Below are positions 1 to 8,672 of a DNA stretch of 64,000 nt, piece by piece (position 1 is the stretch's first letter; the number at the start of each line of letters is the position of its first letter). Source of the stretch: Thiohalocapsa sp963704155 (lineage in GTDB: Bacteria > Pseudomonadota > Gammaproteobacteria > Chromatiales > Chromatiaceae); contig CAVPHF010000019.1 in assembly GCA_963704155.1 (NCBI GenBank), forward strand, positions 21,994-85,993, in the 5' to 3' direction. The notes under the pieces were generated by a model that did not search any database, was not told where the DNA came from, and saw only the letters and a program-made list of their open reading frames with translations. A program made the translations under genes and the position numbers.

Positions 1-228
1 AGCCGCACCGGGGGCATCCCGGAGGCGGTCCACGACGGTGTCAACGGCGTGCTGGTGCCGCCCGCGAATGTTCCGGCGTTGACCGAGGCCATCGCTCGTC
101 TGCTCGCCGATGAACGCCTGCGCTGCCGCCTCGGGGATGCTGGTCGGGCCATGGTCCGTGATAGGTTCTCATCCGAGGCGATGGTCGCGGGCAATCTGGC
201 GGTCTATCGTGAATTGGTGTCGGCATGA
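1..228 (+). CDS. Glycosyltransferase, GT4-type (C-terminal part)
   Basis: An open frame runs in from the window edge and ends in TGA at 226-228. It reads S-R-T-G-G-I-P-E-A-V-H-D-G-V-N-G, the end of the GT-B fold that contacts the nucleotide sugar in GT4 enzymes (a G-G-x-P-E-x-V motif followed by D-G-x-N-G). Roughly 75 residues remain, so the N-terminal acceptor domain lies outside the window. The stop overlaps the next start as ATGA, so the two glycosyltransferases are probably translationally coupled. They most likely build lipopolysaccharide or another surface glycan, given waaA nearby. The exact sugar cannot be told. Confidence 0.85.
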   Translation, partial: SRTGGIPEAVHDGVNGVLVPPANVPALTEAIARLLADERLRCRLGDAGRAMVRDRFSSEAMVAGNLAVYRELVSA

Positions 229-1304
229 GCAAGGCTGACTGGCCCTCGAGTCTCCAGATCATCGCCAGTAAGCGGCTCGGCGGCGCTGAGCGCTGGGCGC
301 AGCGTTTCGTGGCGGCGCTGCGCGAGCAGCACGCGCCCGTCACCATTGCGGTGCGTGCCGGCAGTGCCGTCGCTGGACTCGATTTGGGCGGACTGCCAGT
401 GCGCGGCCTGCCGTTCGTGACGGTGTGGGATCCCGTCTCGCGCGCCGCGGTGACGAGCCTGGTGCGCGAGCTGCGGCCCGAGCTGGTGCAGACTTACATG
501 GGCCGCGCCACCCGCCTAACGCGCTTGTCCGGCAACCCGGTGCATGTCGCCCGGCTCGGTGGCTACTATAAGCTTGGCCCTTACCGGCACGCCGATGCCT
601 GGATCGGTAATACCCGTAAACTCGCCGATTGGATGATAGAACAGGGGCTCCCGGCAGAGCGTGTTCACCACATCTACAATTTCGTCGACCGGCCGCGACC
701 CAGTTCCGAGGCCGAGATCGATCGCCTGAGGGCATCGCTGGCCGTGCCGGTGGATGCCTGGGTGATGGCCGCGCTCGGCCGGTTCGTGACCATGAAGGGC
801 CACCGGATCTTGCTTGATGCCCTGGCGCGGCTGCCGGCGGAGGTCGCAGGCCGGCCCTGGCGTCTCATCCTGCTGGGTGATGGGCCGCTGCGCTCGGCAC
901 TGATGCGACAGGCCGCGGAGCTGGGCATCGCGGAGCGGCTGGTCTGGGTTGGCTGGCAGCGCGTTCCAGGCCCCTATCTTCAGCTCGCGGACCTGATCGT
1001 ATTTCCGTCGCTTGCGTACGAACCCTTCGGCAATGTCATCCTCGATGCCTGGGCCTGGGAGAAGCCCTTGCTGGCCACCCGCTTCTTCGGCGCGCTGGAG
1101 GTCGTCAGGCACGCTGAAGACGGCTGCTGTGTTCCCTGCGAAGACCCGCCGGCGCTCGCCGATGGGATTCAGCTGCTGCTAGGCGACGATTCGTTGCGCG
1201 CCGCGTTGGCCCGCCGCGGCGCGAAGCGCGCCGCCGCGGAGTTCGGAAAGCAGGCGATTATGGCGCAATATCGCGATCTGTATCGGCAGTTGGTGCGGGC
1301 CTGA
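225..1304 (+). CDS. Glycosyltransferase, GT4-type
   Basis: A 359-residue GT-B glycosyltransferase that overlaps the preceding gene by four bases. The C-terminal half has the usual features: a G-R-F stretch near residue 185, the I-L-L-G-D-G-P-L segment near 220, and the nucleotide-sugar motif S-L-A-Y-E-P-F-G-N-V-I-L-D-A near 265. In that motif the second acidic residue of E-x7-E is Asp. No membrane segment or signal peptide is seen, so it is probably a cytosolic enzyme working at the inner membrane on lipopolysaccharide core or a related glycan. Acceptor and donor are unknown. A heptosyl- or glucosyl-type core transferase is possible. Confidence 0.85.
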   Translation: MSKADWPSSLQIIASKRLGGAERWAQRFVAALREQHAPVTIAVRAGSAVAGLDLGGLPVRGLPFVTVWDPVSRAAVTSLVRELRPELVQTYMGRATRLTRLSGNPVHVARLGGYYKLGPYRHADAWIGNTRKLADWMIEQGLPAERVHHIYNFVDRPRPSSEAEIDRLRASLAVPVDAWVMAALGRFVTMKGHRILLDALARLPAEVAGRPWRLILLGDGPLRSALMRQAAELGIAERLVWVGWQRVPGPYLQLADLIVFPSLAYEPFGNVILDAWAWEKPLLATRFFGALEVVRHAEDGCCVPCEDPPALADGIQLLLGDDSLRAALARRGAKRAAAEFGKQAIMAQYRDLYRQLVRA

Positions 1305-1313
1305 GCGCCTGAA

Positions 1314-2444
1314 TCAGGTCCTGCCGAGCAGCTTCAGGTAGCGGTGCGTGCTCACCTCTTGCGTGTAGTCGCTGACCGCGGCGGTCAGCACGTCCGGCGG
1401 CAAGGGTCCGTCGAGCGTGCGCGCCATGGCATCGCTGAGCGCAGCGGCGTCGCCAACCCGCACCAGGGGTCCGAAGCGGCCGTCGGCCAACAGCTCGCGC
1501 GGACCGCTTGGACAGTCCGTGGCCACCACCGGGGTTCCGAGCGCCATCGCCTCGGTGAGTACGTTCGGCGAGCCTTCCCAGGCCGACGACAGCACGAACA
1601 GGTCGGCGTTTGCCAGGAACGGATACAGGTGCTCTTGATACCCAGGCAGCTCGACGTCGGCGCCAATACCCAGCCCGGCGATCAGCTCGGTCAGCGACCT
1701 CCGCCCGCGGCCCTCGCCAAGCAGCAGCAGCCGGCAGGGCCGCTTGGCGCGCAGCTGTGCGAAGGCGCGGATCAGGGTCGCGAAGTCCTTTTGGCGCTGG
1801 AGTCGGCCAGCGCCGACGATCACTGGAAGGCCTGTGCCGCGCGGCTGTTGCAGCCATGGATGCGGACAGGGCAGGGCGGCTTCGCGCAACAGCTCGGGGG
1901 TGATGACCGGGTTGCGGATGACGCTGATGCGCTCGCTGGGATAATGCGCGACGGACGCGGTATCGGCGGCGACGCCGGCGGATACCGCAACGATATGGTC
2001 GATGCTCGGGTACAGCAGCCTGATCGGGAAATAGCGCAGTGCGCGCGTCAACGCAAGTCGGTGGCGCATCGCGGCGGACAGATTAGTCCCGAGTCTCAGG
2101 ACGATGCGGGTGTCGACGCCGGCCAGACGTCGGGCAAGGGTTGCCGCGCGTCCGGCCCTATCCTTGGCCACCAGCATCGTCTCCGGGCGTTCTCGGCGCA
2201 GATAGCGGGCGAGACCGATGGCGCACGGCAGCGTGTGGCGGCTGCCGAGATGAATCCGGCGCACGGCGCCCGGCAGCCGGGTCAGGTGCGGACTGTCGCG
2301 CCCGGCCATGAGCAGGTCGACAGGATGGCCGAAGTCGACGAAGCCGCGCATCAAGTTGACCAGCATGCGCTCGACCCCGCCCGCACCCGAGAATGAGGCG
2401 AAGACAGGGATAGGCGGAGGCTGCTGTCTCAGCGGTTGCGGCAT
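1314..2444 (-). CDS. Glycosyltransferase, GT4-type
   Basis: A 376-residue glycosyltransferase, convergent with the previous gene and ten bases from its stop. The N-terminal domain has the glycine-rich F-S-G-A-G-G-V-E-R-M loop near residue 18. The C-terminal domain has G-A-G-R-L-Q-R-Q-K-D near 210 and the E-x7-E motif S-A-W-E-G-S-P-N-V-L-T-E-A-M near 285, followed by G-T-P-V-V-A-T-D-C-P-S-G-P-R-E. This is the typical WaaG/PglH-like arrangement. It probably adds a hexose to a surface polysaccharide. The opposite strand is also open here but has shadow-like composition. Confidence 0.87.
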   Translation of the reverse strand: MPQPLRQQPPPIPVFASFSGAGGVERMLVNLMRGFVDFGHPVDLLMAGRDSPHLTRLPGAVRRIHLGSRHTLPCAIGLARYLRRERPETMLVAKDRAGRAATLARRLAGVDTRIVLRLGTNLSAAMRHRLALTRALRYFPIRLLYPSIDHIVAVSAGVAADTASVAHYPSERISVIRNPVITPELLREAALPCPHPWLQQPRGTGLPVIVGAGRLQRQKDFATLIRAFAQLRAKRPCRLLLLGEGRGRRSLTELIAGLGIGADVELPGYQEHLYPFLANADLFVLSSAWEGSPNVLTEAMALGTPVVATDCPSGPRELLADGRFGPLVRVGDAAALSDAMARTLDGPLPPDVLTAAVSDYTQEVSTHRYLKLLGRT

Positions 2445-2556
2445 GCGTTTGGGCTCGGGTGTCGGCGCCGGATTGTAGCCGTTGGCGCCTGAGGATAGGG
2501 CACTTTTTGGTCGGCGATCCGTCCTTGGTCTGCCGGACCGACGAGCACACCGCCTA

Positions 2557-2565
2557 TGCTATATT
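2557..2565 (+). promoter_or_regulatory. Extended -10 promoter element upstream of the GT39 gene
   Basis: TGCTATATT matches an extended -10 (TGn followed by TATAAT-like) about 40 bases before the ATG at 2606. No good -35 lies at the right distance, which is compatible with an extended -10 promoter. A Shine-Dalgarno-like GGAG sits at about 2594. Confidence 0.4.
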
Positions 2566-2605
2566 CCGCACTTTCACCAAGGACGCAGAGACTGGAGTAC
2601 CGCAA

Positions 2606-4306
2606 ATGACGACTGCATCCGAGTCGAAAAAGCTTGAACCGAATGCCGCGGGTGGCCGCGCGGCGCGCGTGACGCTGGCGCTGTTCGCGCTGCTGCTGGC
2701 CTTGGCCTACAGCATACCTGGACTGATCGGCCACGACCCCTGGGAGCGCACGGAGATGGCGTCGGCAGGCATCATCGAGAACATGGTGCAGAGTGGCGAT
2801 GTCGTGGTGCCGACGCTCGACGCGGAACCGGCCGTCGAGCAGCCCCCGCTTTACTACATGACCGGCGCAGGGCTCGCCCGCTTGCTCGCCGACCGGCTGC
2901 CGCTGCATGACGCGGCGCGCCTCGCCTCCGGCGTCTATCTGTTGATCATGCTGGGCTTTACCGCGCTGATCGGGCGTGCGGCCTGGGGACGTGAGGCATC
3001 CGGAGGCGCCATCGCGCTGCTGGTCCTGCTAGGCACGCTTGGCCTGTTGCAGGGCGGGCACTTTCTAGGCAGAGACATCGCCTTGGCCGCCGGCGTTGCG
3101 ATGGCGCTCTATGGCCTGGTTATCGCGCCGGCGCGGCTGTTCTGGGGCGGCGTCTGGCTGGGTACCGGTGTCGGGCTCGCATTCATGTCCGATGGGCTGC
3201 TCGGTCCAGGCATCCTCGCCGTCTCGGCGCTGCTGCTGCCGCTGTTCTCGAGCTGGCGCAGCGGCCGGTACCTACGCACCCTATTGGTCGCATTGCTGGT
3301 CTCACTTCCGTGGCTGCTGATTTGGCCCGTGTTTCTGTATCTGCGCGATCCTGCGCTGTTCGACCTCTGGTTCTGGGGCAACACGGTCGACCGCGCCCTG
3401 GGCAGCCTCGACTTCAGCGCGCCCGCGTCGGCCGACTTTTGGCTGCGCACCGCGCCTTGGGTAACCTTTCCGGCTGCATTGCTGGCGGCGTTGGCGCTGA
3501 TGCTGCGTCCGCGTGCCTCACTGAGCAGCCCCGGCGTGCAGGCGTCCTTGATCTTGACGCTGGTTGGCTGGGCCGTGCTGGTGTTTTCTCAGTCCGGGCG
3601 CGAACTCTATGCGCTGCCGCTGTTGGCGCCGCTCGCGGTGATTGGTGCCGGCAGTGTCGCGCGACTGCCGGGCTGGGTCGTCAGACCCGTCTACTGGCTG
3701 TCCGTGCTGTCGTTCGCATTGGCGGCGTTGGTGCTCTGGGGAATTTGGATCTGGATCATGCAGACCGGGCACCCGCCGGACCTCGACCTGATCGCCCGTC
3801 ATCTGCCGATGGACTACAGCTTCCAGTGGCATCCGCTGGCCTATGGCACCGCCGCAGTCTTTACCATCATCTGGCTCTGGACGGTGATGCGTTTTCGCCC
3901 GCCCCGCAAGGCCGCCCTGATGGCCTGGCCGCTGGGAGTTGTCCTGCTCTGGGGACTGGCGTCCTTGCTCCATTTGCCCTGGGTGGATGCCGCCTACAGC
4001 TGGCGCGCGCCCTTGACCGAGCTGAAGGAGGCGCTGCCGGCGCAATACGACTGCGTTGCCGACGTCGGTCAGCCGGCCAGTGTGCGCTTGCGCGAGGCCG
4101 AGCGCGGCATGGTCCGCTACGTTGCCGGCATCAGCAGCAAGCAGGTCGAAGGCGTGGAGCAGGCCGATTGCGATCTGCTATTGCTGCAGGTCAATCAAGG
4201 CAAGCATCCCGAGGGTTTCGATCCCGGTTCGGGCTGGCAATTGCGCTGGCAGGGGCGGCGACCGGCCGATGAGCGCTATGAGCTGATGCTGTTCCAGCGC
4301 AGTTGA
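2606..4306 (+). CDS. ArnT-like membrane glycosyltransferase (GT39 family)
   Basis: A polytopic membrane protein of about 566 residues. The first helix is followed by the GT39 hallmark H-D-P-W-E-R-T-E, where the Asp-Glu pair on the first periplasmic loop is catalytic in ArnT/PMT relatives. The E-Q-P-P-L-Y-Y-M stretch follows, then about ten hydrophobic segments and a soluble C-terminal tail. The family moves sugars from polyprenyl-phosphate donors onto lipid A or proteins at the periplasmic face. I chose the ATG at 2606 (GGAG upstream) over an in-frame upstream start because the extra N-terminus is not membrane-like. The end overlaps waaA, so envelope modification is a fair inference. Confidence 0.85.
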   Translation: MTTASESKKLEPNAAGGRAARVTLALFALLLALAYSIPGLIGHDPWERTEMASAGIIENMVQSGDVVVPTLDAEPAVEQPPLYYMTGAGLARLLADRLPLHDAARLASGVYLLIMLGFTALIGRAAWGREASGGAIALLVLLGTLGLLQGGHFLGRDIALAAGVAMALYGLVIAPARLFWGGVWLGTGVGLAFMSDGLLGPGILAVSALLLPLFSSWRSGRYLRTLLVALLVSLPWLLIWPVFLYLRDPALFDLWFWGNTVDRALGSLDFSAPASADFWLRTAPWVTFPAALLAALALMLRPRASLSSPGVQASLILTLVGWAVLVFSQSGRELYALPLLAPLAVIGAGSVARLPGWVVRPVYWLSVLSFALAALVLWGIWIWIMQTGHPPDLDLIARHLPMDYSFQWHPLAYGTAAVFTIIWLWTVMRFRPPRKAALMAWPLGVVLLWGLASLLHLPWVDAAYSWRAPLTELKEALPAQYDCVADVGQPASVRLREAERGMVRYVAGISSKQVEGVEQADCDLLLLQVNQGKHPEGFDPGSGWQLRWQGRRPADERYELMLFQRS

Positions 4307-5574
4307 GGTCCGTCTACTCGGCGCTTCTGTGGCTGCTGTTGCCGCTGGCGCTGCTGCGCCTGCTCTGGCGCAGCAGATTGGCACCGGCCTACCGGGAGCG
4401 CTGGGGCGAACGCCTTGGCGTCTATCAGTCGTCGCCGCGGCAGGCCGATGTCTGGGTGCACGCGGTCTCGGTCGGAGAGGTGCAAGCGGCGCAGCCGTTG
4501 ATACGGCATCTGCTGCGCCGCGAGTGCTCGGTGTTGGTGACCACCACAACGCCCACCGGTGCCCGCCGGGTCGAGGACCTGTTCGAGGGCGCGGTCCAGC
4601 ACCTTTACACGCCGTTCGACCTGACTTGGATAGTGCAGCGGTTTCTGAGTGCCGTGCGCCCGCGACTGGTGCTGGTGATGGAGACCGAGATCTGGCCGAA
4701 CATGCTTGCAGCCTGCGAGCAGCGGGGCATCGAGGTCCTACTGATCAATGCGCGCCTGTCCGCGCGCTCGGCTGCCGGCTATCGGCGGCTGCGGCGGTTC
4801 AGTGCCGAGACTATGCGTCGGTTTGCGCTGATCGCGGCTCAGAGTGCCGATGACGCGGCACGGTTTCGCATGCTTGGCGTCACGCCGGAGCGCATCTTTG
4901 TCACCGGCAGTATCAAGTTCGACGTGCAATTGCCGGCGAGTCTTATGGACCGCGCCGAGGTCATGCGCTTGGTCTGGGGCCCCAACCGCCCGGTCTGGGT
5001 CGCTGCCAGCACGCACGAGGGCGAAGAAGAACAATTGCTGGCTGTCCATGACAGCGTCCGCGCTGCCTTGCCGGCCGCCCTGCTCGTGCTGGTACCGCGG
5101 CACCCGGAGCGGTTCGAGCGTGTGGCAGCCTTGGCGAAGCGCCACGGGATGGTGCTGGCGCGGCGCAGCCAGGGGCAATCCTGCGACGAGGGCACCCAGG
5201 TGTTTCTTGGCGACACCATGGGAGAGTTGCCGGTCTTCTTTGCCGCCGCTGACGTGGCGTTCATCGGTGGCAGCTTGGTGCCGAGCGGCGGGCACAACCT
5301 GCTGGAGCCGGCGGCGCTGGGGGTGCCGGTCTTGATTGGCCCGCACAGCTTCAACTTTGCCGAGATTACGCGCTTGCTGTTGGCGAAGGAGGCCGCGATT
5401 GCGGTCGCGGACGCGCAGGCGCTTGGCGACTGGCTGATTCGCCTACTCGGCGATGCCGCCGAGCGTGCCCGTATCGGTGAGAACGGCCGGCGCGCGGTCG
5501 AACAGAACCGCGGCGCGCTGGCGCAGGTCATCGCGCTCGTGGATGGGCGCCTGCCGGCTCTTGAACAGGCATGA
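4303..5574 (+). CDS. waaA: 3-deoxy-D-manno-octulosonic acid (Kdo) transferase
   Basis: A 423-residue WaaA/KdtA of normal length. It moves Kdo from CMP-Kdo to lipid IVA at the inner membrane, the first step of lipopolysaccharide core assembly. An N-terminal membrane anchor (A-L-L-W-L-L-L-P-L-A-L-L) is followed by the family segments W-V-H-A-V-S-V-G-E-V, T-T-T-T-P-T-G, M-E-T-E-I-W-P-N and, near the C-terminus, G-G-S-L-V-P-S-G-G-H-N-L-L-E-P-A. The start is TTG at 4303, overlapping the TGA of the GT39 gene, so the pair is coupled. A conserved gammaproteobacterial pattern places waaA beside rhodanese and pcm, as here. Confidence 0.95.
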   Translation: MRSVYSALLWLLLPLALLRLLWRSRLAPAYRERWGERLGVYQSSPRQADVWVHAVSVGEVQAAQPLIRHLLRRECSVLVTTTTPTGARRVEDLFEGAVQHLYTPFDLTWIVQRFLSAVRPRLVLVMETEIWPNMLAACEQRGIEVLLINARLSARSAAGYRRLRRFSAETMRRFALIAAQSADDAARFRMLGVTPERIFVTGSIKFDVQLPASLMDRAEVMRLVWGPNRPVWVAASTHEGEEEQLLAVHDSVRAALPAALLVLVPRHPERFERVAALAKRHGMVLARRSQGQSCDEGTQVFLGDTMGELPVFFAAADVAFIGGSLVPSGGHNLLEPAALGVPVLIGPHSFNFAEITRLLLAKEAAIAVADAQALGDWLIRLLGDAAERARIGENGRRAVEQNRGALAQVIALVDGRLPALEQA

Positions 5575-5645
5575 CAGTTGGCGGAATTCCTAGTGGCACA
5601 ACGGCCGCTGATACAGAGGAATCGGGGTTCTTCGGGCAAGGCCGA

Positions 5646-5978
5646 TCAATAGACGGGCATGGACGGGTCGACATCCTGGGCCCATTGCGCCACTCCCCCG
5701 GTCAGATTGTAGACCCGTTGGAAGCCTTGCTGTTCGAGGTAGAGGGCCACCTGCCGACTGCGAATGCCATGGTGGCAAATCACAACGACCGGGCGCTCTG
5801 GGTCCAGTCGATCCAGGGACAACGGGATTTGGCGCATGGGGATCAGATCGGCGCCGTCGATGCGGCAAATGCCGAATTCCCATGGCTCGCGTACATCGAG
5901 CAATTGTGGTTGCTCGCCGCTCGGGTACTCCTGCAGTCGCAGCCGCGCGTCGAGTTCTCTGGGCAGAATGTGCTGCAT
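5646..5978 (-). CDS. Rhodanese-like sulfurtransferase domain protein
   Basis: A 110-residue single rhodanese domain. The active-site loop is C-H-H-G-I-R-S near residues 70-76, with the catalytic Cys first, as in GlpE-type single-domain proteins. L-L-D-V-R-E-P-W-E-F is the conserved CH2A-type motif. Such proteins carry a persulfide and pass sulfur to acceptors. Cytosolic, with no signal peptide. It lies just downstream of pcm on the same strand and converges on waaA. The physiological sulfur acceptor is unknown. Confidence 0.9.
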   Translation of the reverse strand: MQHILPRELDARLRLQEYPSGEQPQLLDVREPWEFGICRIDGADLIPMRQIPLSLDRLDPERPVVVICHHGIRSRQVALYLEQQGFQRVYNLTGGVAQWAQDVDPSMPVY

Positions 5979-6086
5979 GCTTGTCTAATCCGGGCGAAAC
6001 CTGGGAGAGGCGTGGCGCCGCCCCGGGATCTTCGAGGGGCAGTTTGGCCGAGGTGCTGGGGATGGTGCCCTGTCCTCAGCAGCGCG

Positions 6087-6752
6087 CTAGAAGACGAACC
6101 GCTCCGGCGTCGGCAGATTGCGCAGCGCCGGCACCGCGGTCTCGAACAGGCTCTCTCGGCGTACATCGCCACCCTGCATACGTGTCTCGAGCACGGCCTC
6201 CATGACCGGCTGTTCGCCGACCACGGCGAACAGCCGTCCGCCCTCCGTGAGTTGCCCGCGCAGCATCGGCAGCGGCTCTTCCGTCGGCAGGGAGCCGGTG
6301 ACGGCGATGATGTCGAACGGGCCTCCGTCCACGGGGCCGACCATCGCATCGCCGGTGATGACCTCAACCCTGTCCAGTCGCATCGCCGCAAGTCGCGAGC
6401 GCGCGCCCTCGGCAAGATCCGGATCGATCTCGACGCTGGTTACGCGCCCGCCAAGGCATGCCAGGCAGGCGGTGACATAGCCGGTGCCGGTGCCGATCTC
6501 CAGCACCTTGTCGCCGTCGCGAACCTGCAGTGCCTGCAGCATGCGGCCGACCAGCTTCGGCGAGAGCATGCTGCCGCTCTCGCCGAGCGGAATCTCGATG
6601 TCGGCATAGGCCAGTGCCTGATAGGCATCGGGCACGAACAGCTCGCGTTTGATCTCCGACATGACGCTAAGCACGCGGTCATCGAGCACGGTCCAAGGCC
6701 GGATCTGTTGCTCGATCATGTTGAAGCGGGCGTGGTCGACGGTCGAATTCAT
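6087..6752 (-). CDS. pcm: Protein-L-isoaspartate O-methyltransferase family protein
   Basis: A 221-residue PCMT-family methyltransferase. It has M-I-E-Q-Q-I-R-P-W near the N-terminus, the S-adenosylmethionine motif V-L-E-I-G-T-G-T-G-Y-V-T-A near residue 82, and V-E-I-D-P-D-L-A. In the classical enzyme this repairs isoaspartyl damage. The variant next to rhodanese in gammaproteobacteria is more divergent and may act on another substrate. The M-N-S-T-V-D-H-A start at 6752 was chosen because the upstream in-frame extension lacks family similarity. Confidence 0.85.
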   Translation of the reverse strand: MNSTVDHARFNMIEQQIRPWTVLDDRVLSVMSEIKRELFVPDAYQALAYADIEIPLGESGSMLSPKLVGRMLQALQVRDGDKVLEIGTGTGYVTACLACLGGRVTSVEIDPDLAEGARSRLAAMRLDRVEVITGDAMVGPVDGGPFDIIAVTGSLPTEEPLPMLRGQLTEGGRLFAVVGEQPVMEAVLETRMQGGDVRRESLFETAVPALRNLPTPERFVF

Positions 6753-7014
6753 GCCGCTTTGTATCTCCAGACTGTCCAAATGGGCGCGGGTAATCGCCCG
6801 CTGAAGGCTACGGTTTTTGCTGGCTGGAGGCAAGTGATTGCAGAGCAAGGCTCATCTGCTACAGCCGGCCAAGGGCTCGGGCGGGAGCAATGGCTAGGGA
6901 TGCTGGTAGACCAGAACGCGGTCCCTTTGGTCTGTCGCCGATCGCTCGCTGCTCGAACCCTGTCACTCGCCGATATAGAATAACTGCCACCTGCCAGTCT
7001 TGCGCTCGAATGCC

Positions 7015-7392
7015 ATGCAACTCAATCCAGTGATCGCCGCCGTGCTCCTCGGCTCCGTGTTGACATGGTCCAGTGGGCCGGCGCCCGCTCAAGACGGTGA
7101 CGCATCCGAGGTGGCCGGAGAGCCGAGCGAACAAGAGCTCAAAGACGCCTATGCCGGTCATATCGCGCGCATCAACCAGCGCGCGTTGGCGCTTTTCGGC
7201 GAAGAGGATGCGGGCGTAATGCGCTTGACCCTGGAGGATCTGACCAAGCTGAGGTGCGAGGAGATGGAGCGTGACGGCGTCCACTACGACTGCCGCGTGG
7301 AGCGGCGGCTGCGCCAGGCCGAGCGGCGGCCGAAGACCGACGTCGTGCAACTCTGGCTGTCGTATGAGGATGCGCGCTGGATCGCGCGCTGA
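7015..7392 (+). CDS. Small exported protein, unknown
   Basis: About 125 residues. It opens with a hydrophobic stretch (V-I-A-A-V-L-L-G-S-V-L) and ends a probable signal peptide at A-P-A-Q-D. The mature part is charged and carries a single Cys pair separated by about 10 residues (L-R-C-E ... Y-D-C-R), which could form a disulfide in the periplasm. The start is either ATG at 7015 or an in-frame TTG at 7000. It faces proB tail to tail. I do not recognise the family. tolC often occupies this position in relatives but is absent here. Confidence 0.55.
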   Translation: MQLNPVIAAVLLGSVLTWSSGPAPAQDGDASEVAGEPSEQELKDAYAGHIARINQRALALFGEEDAGVMRLTLEDLTKLRCEEMERDGVHYDCRVERRLRQAERRPKTDVVQLWLSYEDARWIAR

Positions 7393-7426
7393 ACGGGCGT
7401 TAGGCGATTTCTGTCAAGGTTCCAGC

Positions 7427-8551
7427 CTAGACCAGTACCAGGTTGTCTCGGTGGATGACCTCCTTGTCGTCGACGAAGCCGAGTATCGCGTCGAACGCAC
7501 TGCTCGGTTGTCCCTGAATACGGAGCATATCCTGCGCGTCGTAGTTGACCAGTCCGCGGGCCACCTCGCGGCCGTCGGCGCCCACGCAGGCAACGACCTC
7601 GCCGCGTTTGAATTGACCCTGCACGCCGGTGACGCCAACCGCCAGTAAGCTGCGTCCGAATCCGCACAGCGCGCGCACGGCGCCGTCATCGAGCTGCAGC
7701 CGCCCGCTCACCGTCAGATGACCGGCCAGCCATTGCTTGCGGGCCGCCTGCGGCTCCTGGACCGGCGTCAGTAGGGTGCCGACCTGGTCAGCGAGTTCGA
7801 TGCGCGCCAGGCTGTCGCTGCTGCGGCCCGGCGCGATGATGGTGGCGCAGCCCGACCGGGCGGCCAGCCGCGCGGCGCGCACCTTAGTCGTCATGCCGCC
7901 GGTCCCGATCCCACTGCTGCTGCCGCCGGCGATACTGTCGAGCCGATTGTCGTCGATGCGGGTCTGGTTGATCAGGCGCGCATCCGGGTTGAAGCGCGGG
8001 TCGGCGTCGAACAGGCCATCCTGGTCGGTCAGCAGAATCAAAAGTTCGGCCTCGATCAGGTTCGCCACCAATGCCGCCAGCGTATCGTTGTCGCCGAAGC
8101 GCAGCTCATCGGTGGCGACCGTGTCGTTCTCGTTCACTACCGGAATGACCCCGAGCGACAACAGCGTGCGCAGCGTGCTGCGAGCGTTCAGATAGCGCTC
8201 GCGGTTGGCGAGGTCGTCGCGCGTCAGCAGAACCTGCGCGGTGCGCAGACCGCGACAGGCGAAGGCGTCTTCATAGGCGCGAATCAAACCCATCTGGCCG
8301 ATGGCGGCCGCGGCCTGCAGCTCATGCAGTGCCTTGGGGCGGCGTCGCCAGCCCATGCGCGCCATGCCCTGGGCAACCGCCCCGGAGGACACCAACACAA
8401 GATCGTGGCCCTGCTGGCGGCGTGCGCTCATCTGCTCGACCCAAGGCTCGAGCACACCTGGGTCGAGACCGGCGCCGTCGCTGGTGAGCAGGGCGCTGCC
8501 GATCTTGATCACCCAGCGGCGGGTGTAAGGGATGCGGTCGCGGGAGAACAA
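7427..8551 (-). CDS. proB: Glutamate 5-kinase
   Basis: A 374-residue ProB that phosphorylates glutamate in the first step of proline synthesis. The N-terminal amino-acid kinase domain shows W-V-I-K-I-G-S-A-L-L, V-L-V-S-S-G-A-V-A, the feedback-region N-E-N-D-T-V and G-I-G-T-G-G-M-T-T-K. From about residue 280 there is a PUA domain, as in the long bacterial form. The start is TTG at 8551. It is the last gene of the rplU-rpmA-obgE-proB block. proC lies separately at 31.6 kb. Confidence 0.95.
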   Translation of the reverse strand: MFSRDRIPYTRRWVIKIGSALLTSDGAGLDPGVLEPWVEQMSARRQQGHDLVLVSSGAVAQGMARMGWRRRPKALHELQAAAAIGQMGLIRAYEDAFACRGLRTAQVLLTRDDLANRERYLNARSTLRTLLSLGVIPVVNENDTVATDELRFGDNDTLAALVANLIEAELLILLTDQDGLFDADPRFNPDARLINQTRIDDNRLDSIAGGSSSGIGTGGMTTKVRAARLAARSGCATIIAPGRSSDSLARIELADQVGTLLTPVQEPQAARKQWLAGHLTVSGRLQLDDGAVRALCGFGRSLLAVGVTGVQGQFKRGEVVACVGADGREVARGLVNYDAQDMLRIQGQPSSAFDAILGFVDDKEVIHRDNLVLV

Positions 8552-8672
8552 CTGAGTGAGACCCTGGAGTTGGAAGCAATTTCGCCGCTGCGCTCAATCT
8601 GAGCGTTCTGCGTTTTGGGTGGATAGGCGCAGCAAGATCTAAAGGTCGTCTGCATCGGGCTCGGGCAGTGAC

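Noticed and set aside
5571..6983. 470-codon plus-strand frame
   Set aside because: Lies opposite the rhodanese and pcm genes, which have intact motifs. It is an antisense shadow.
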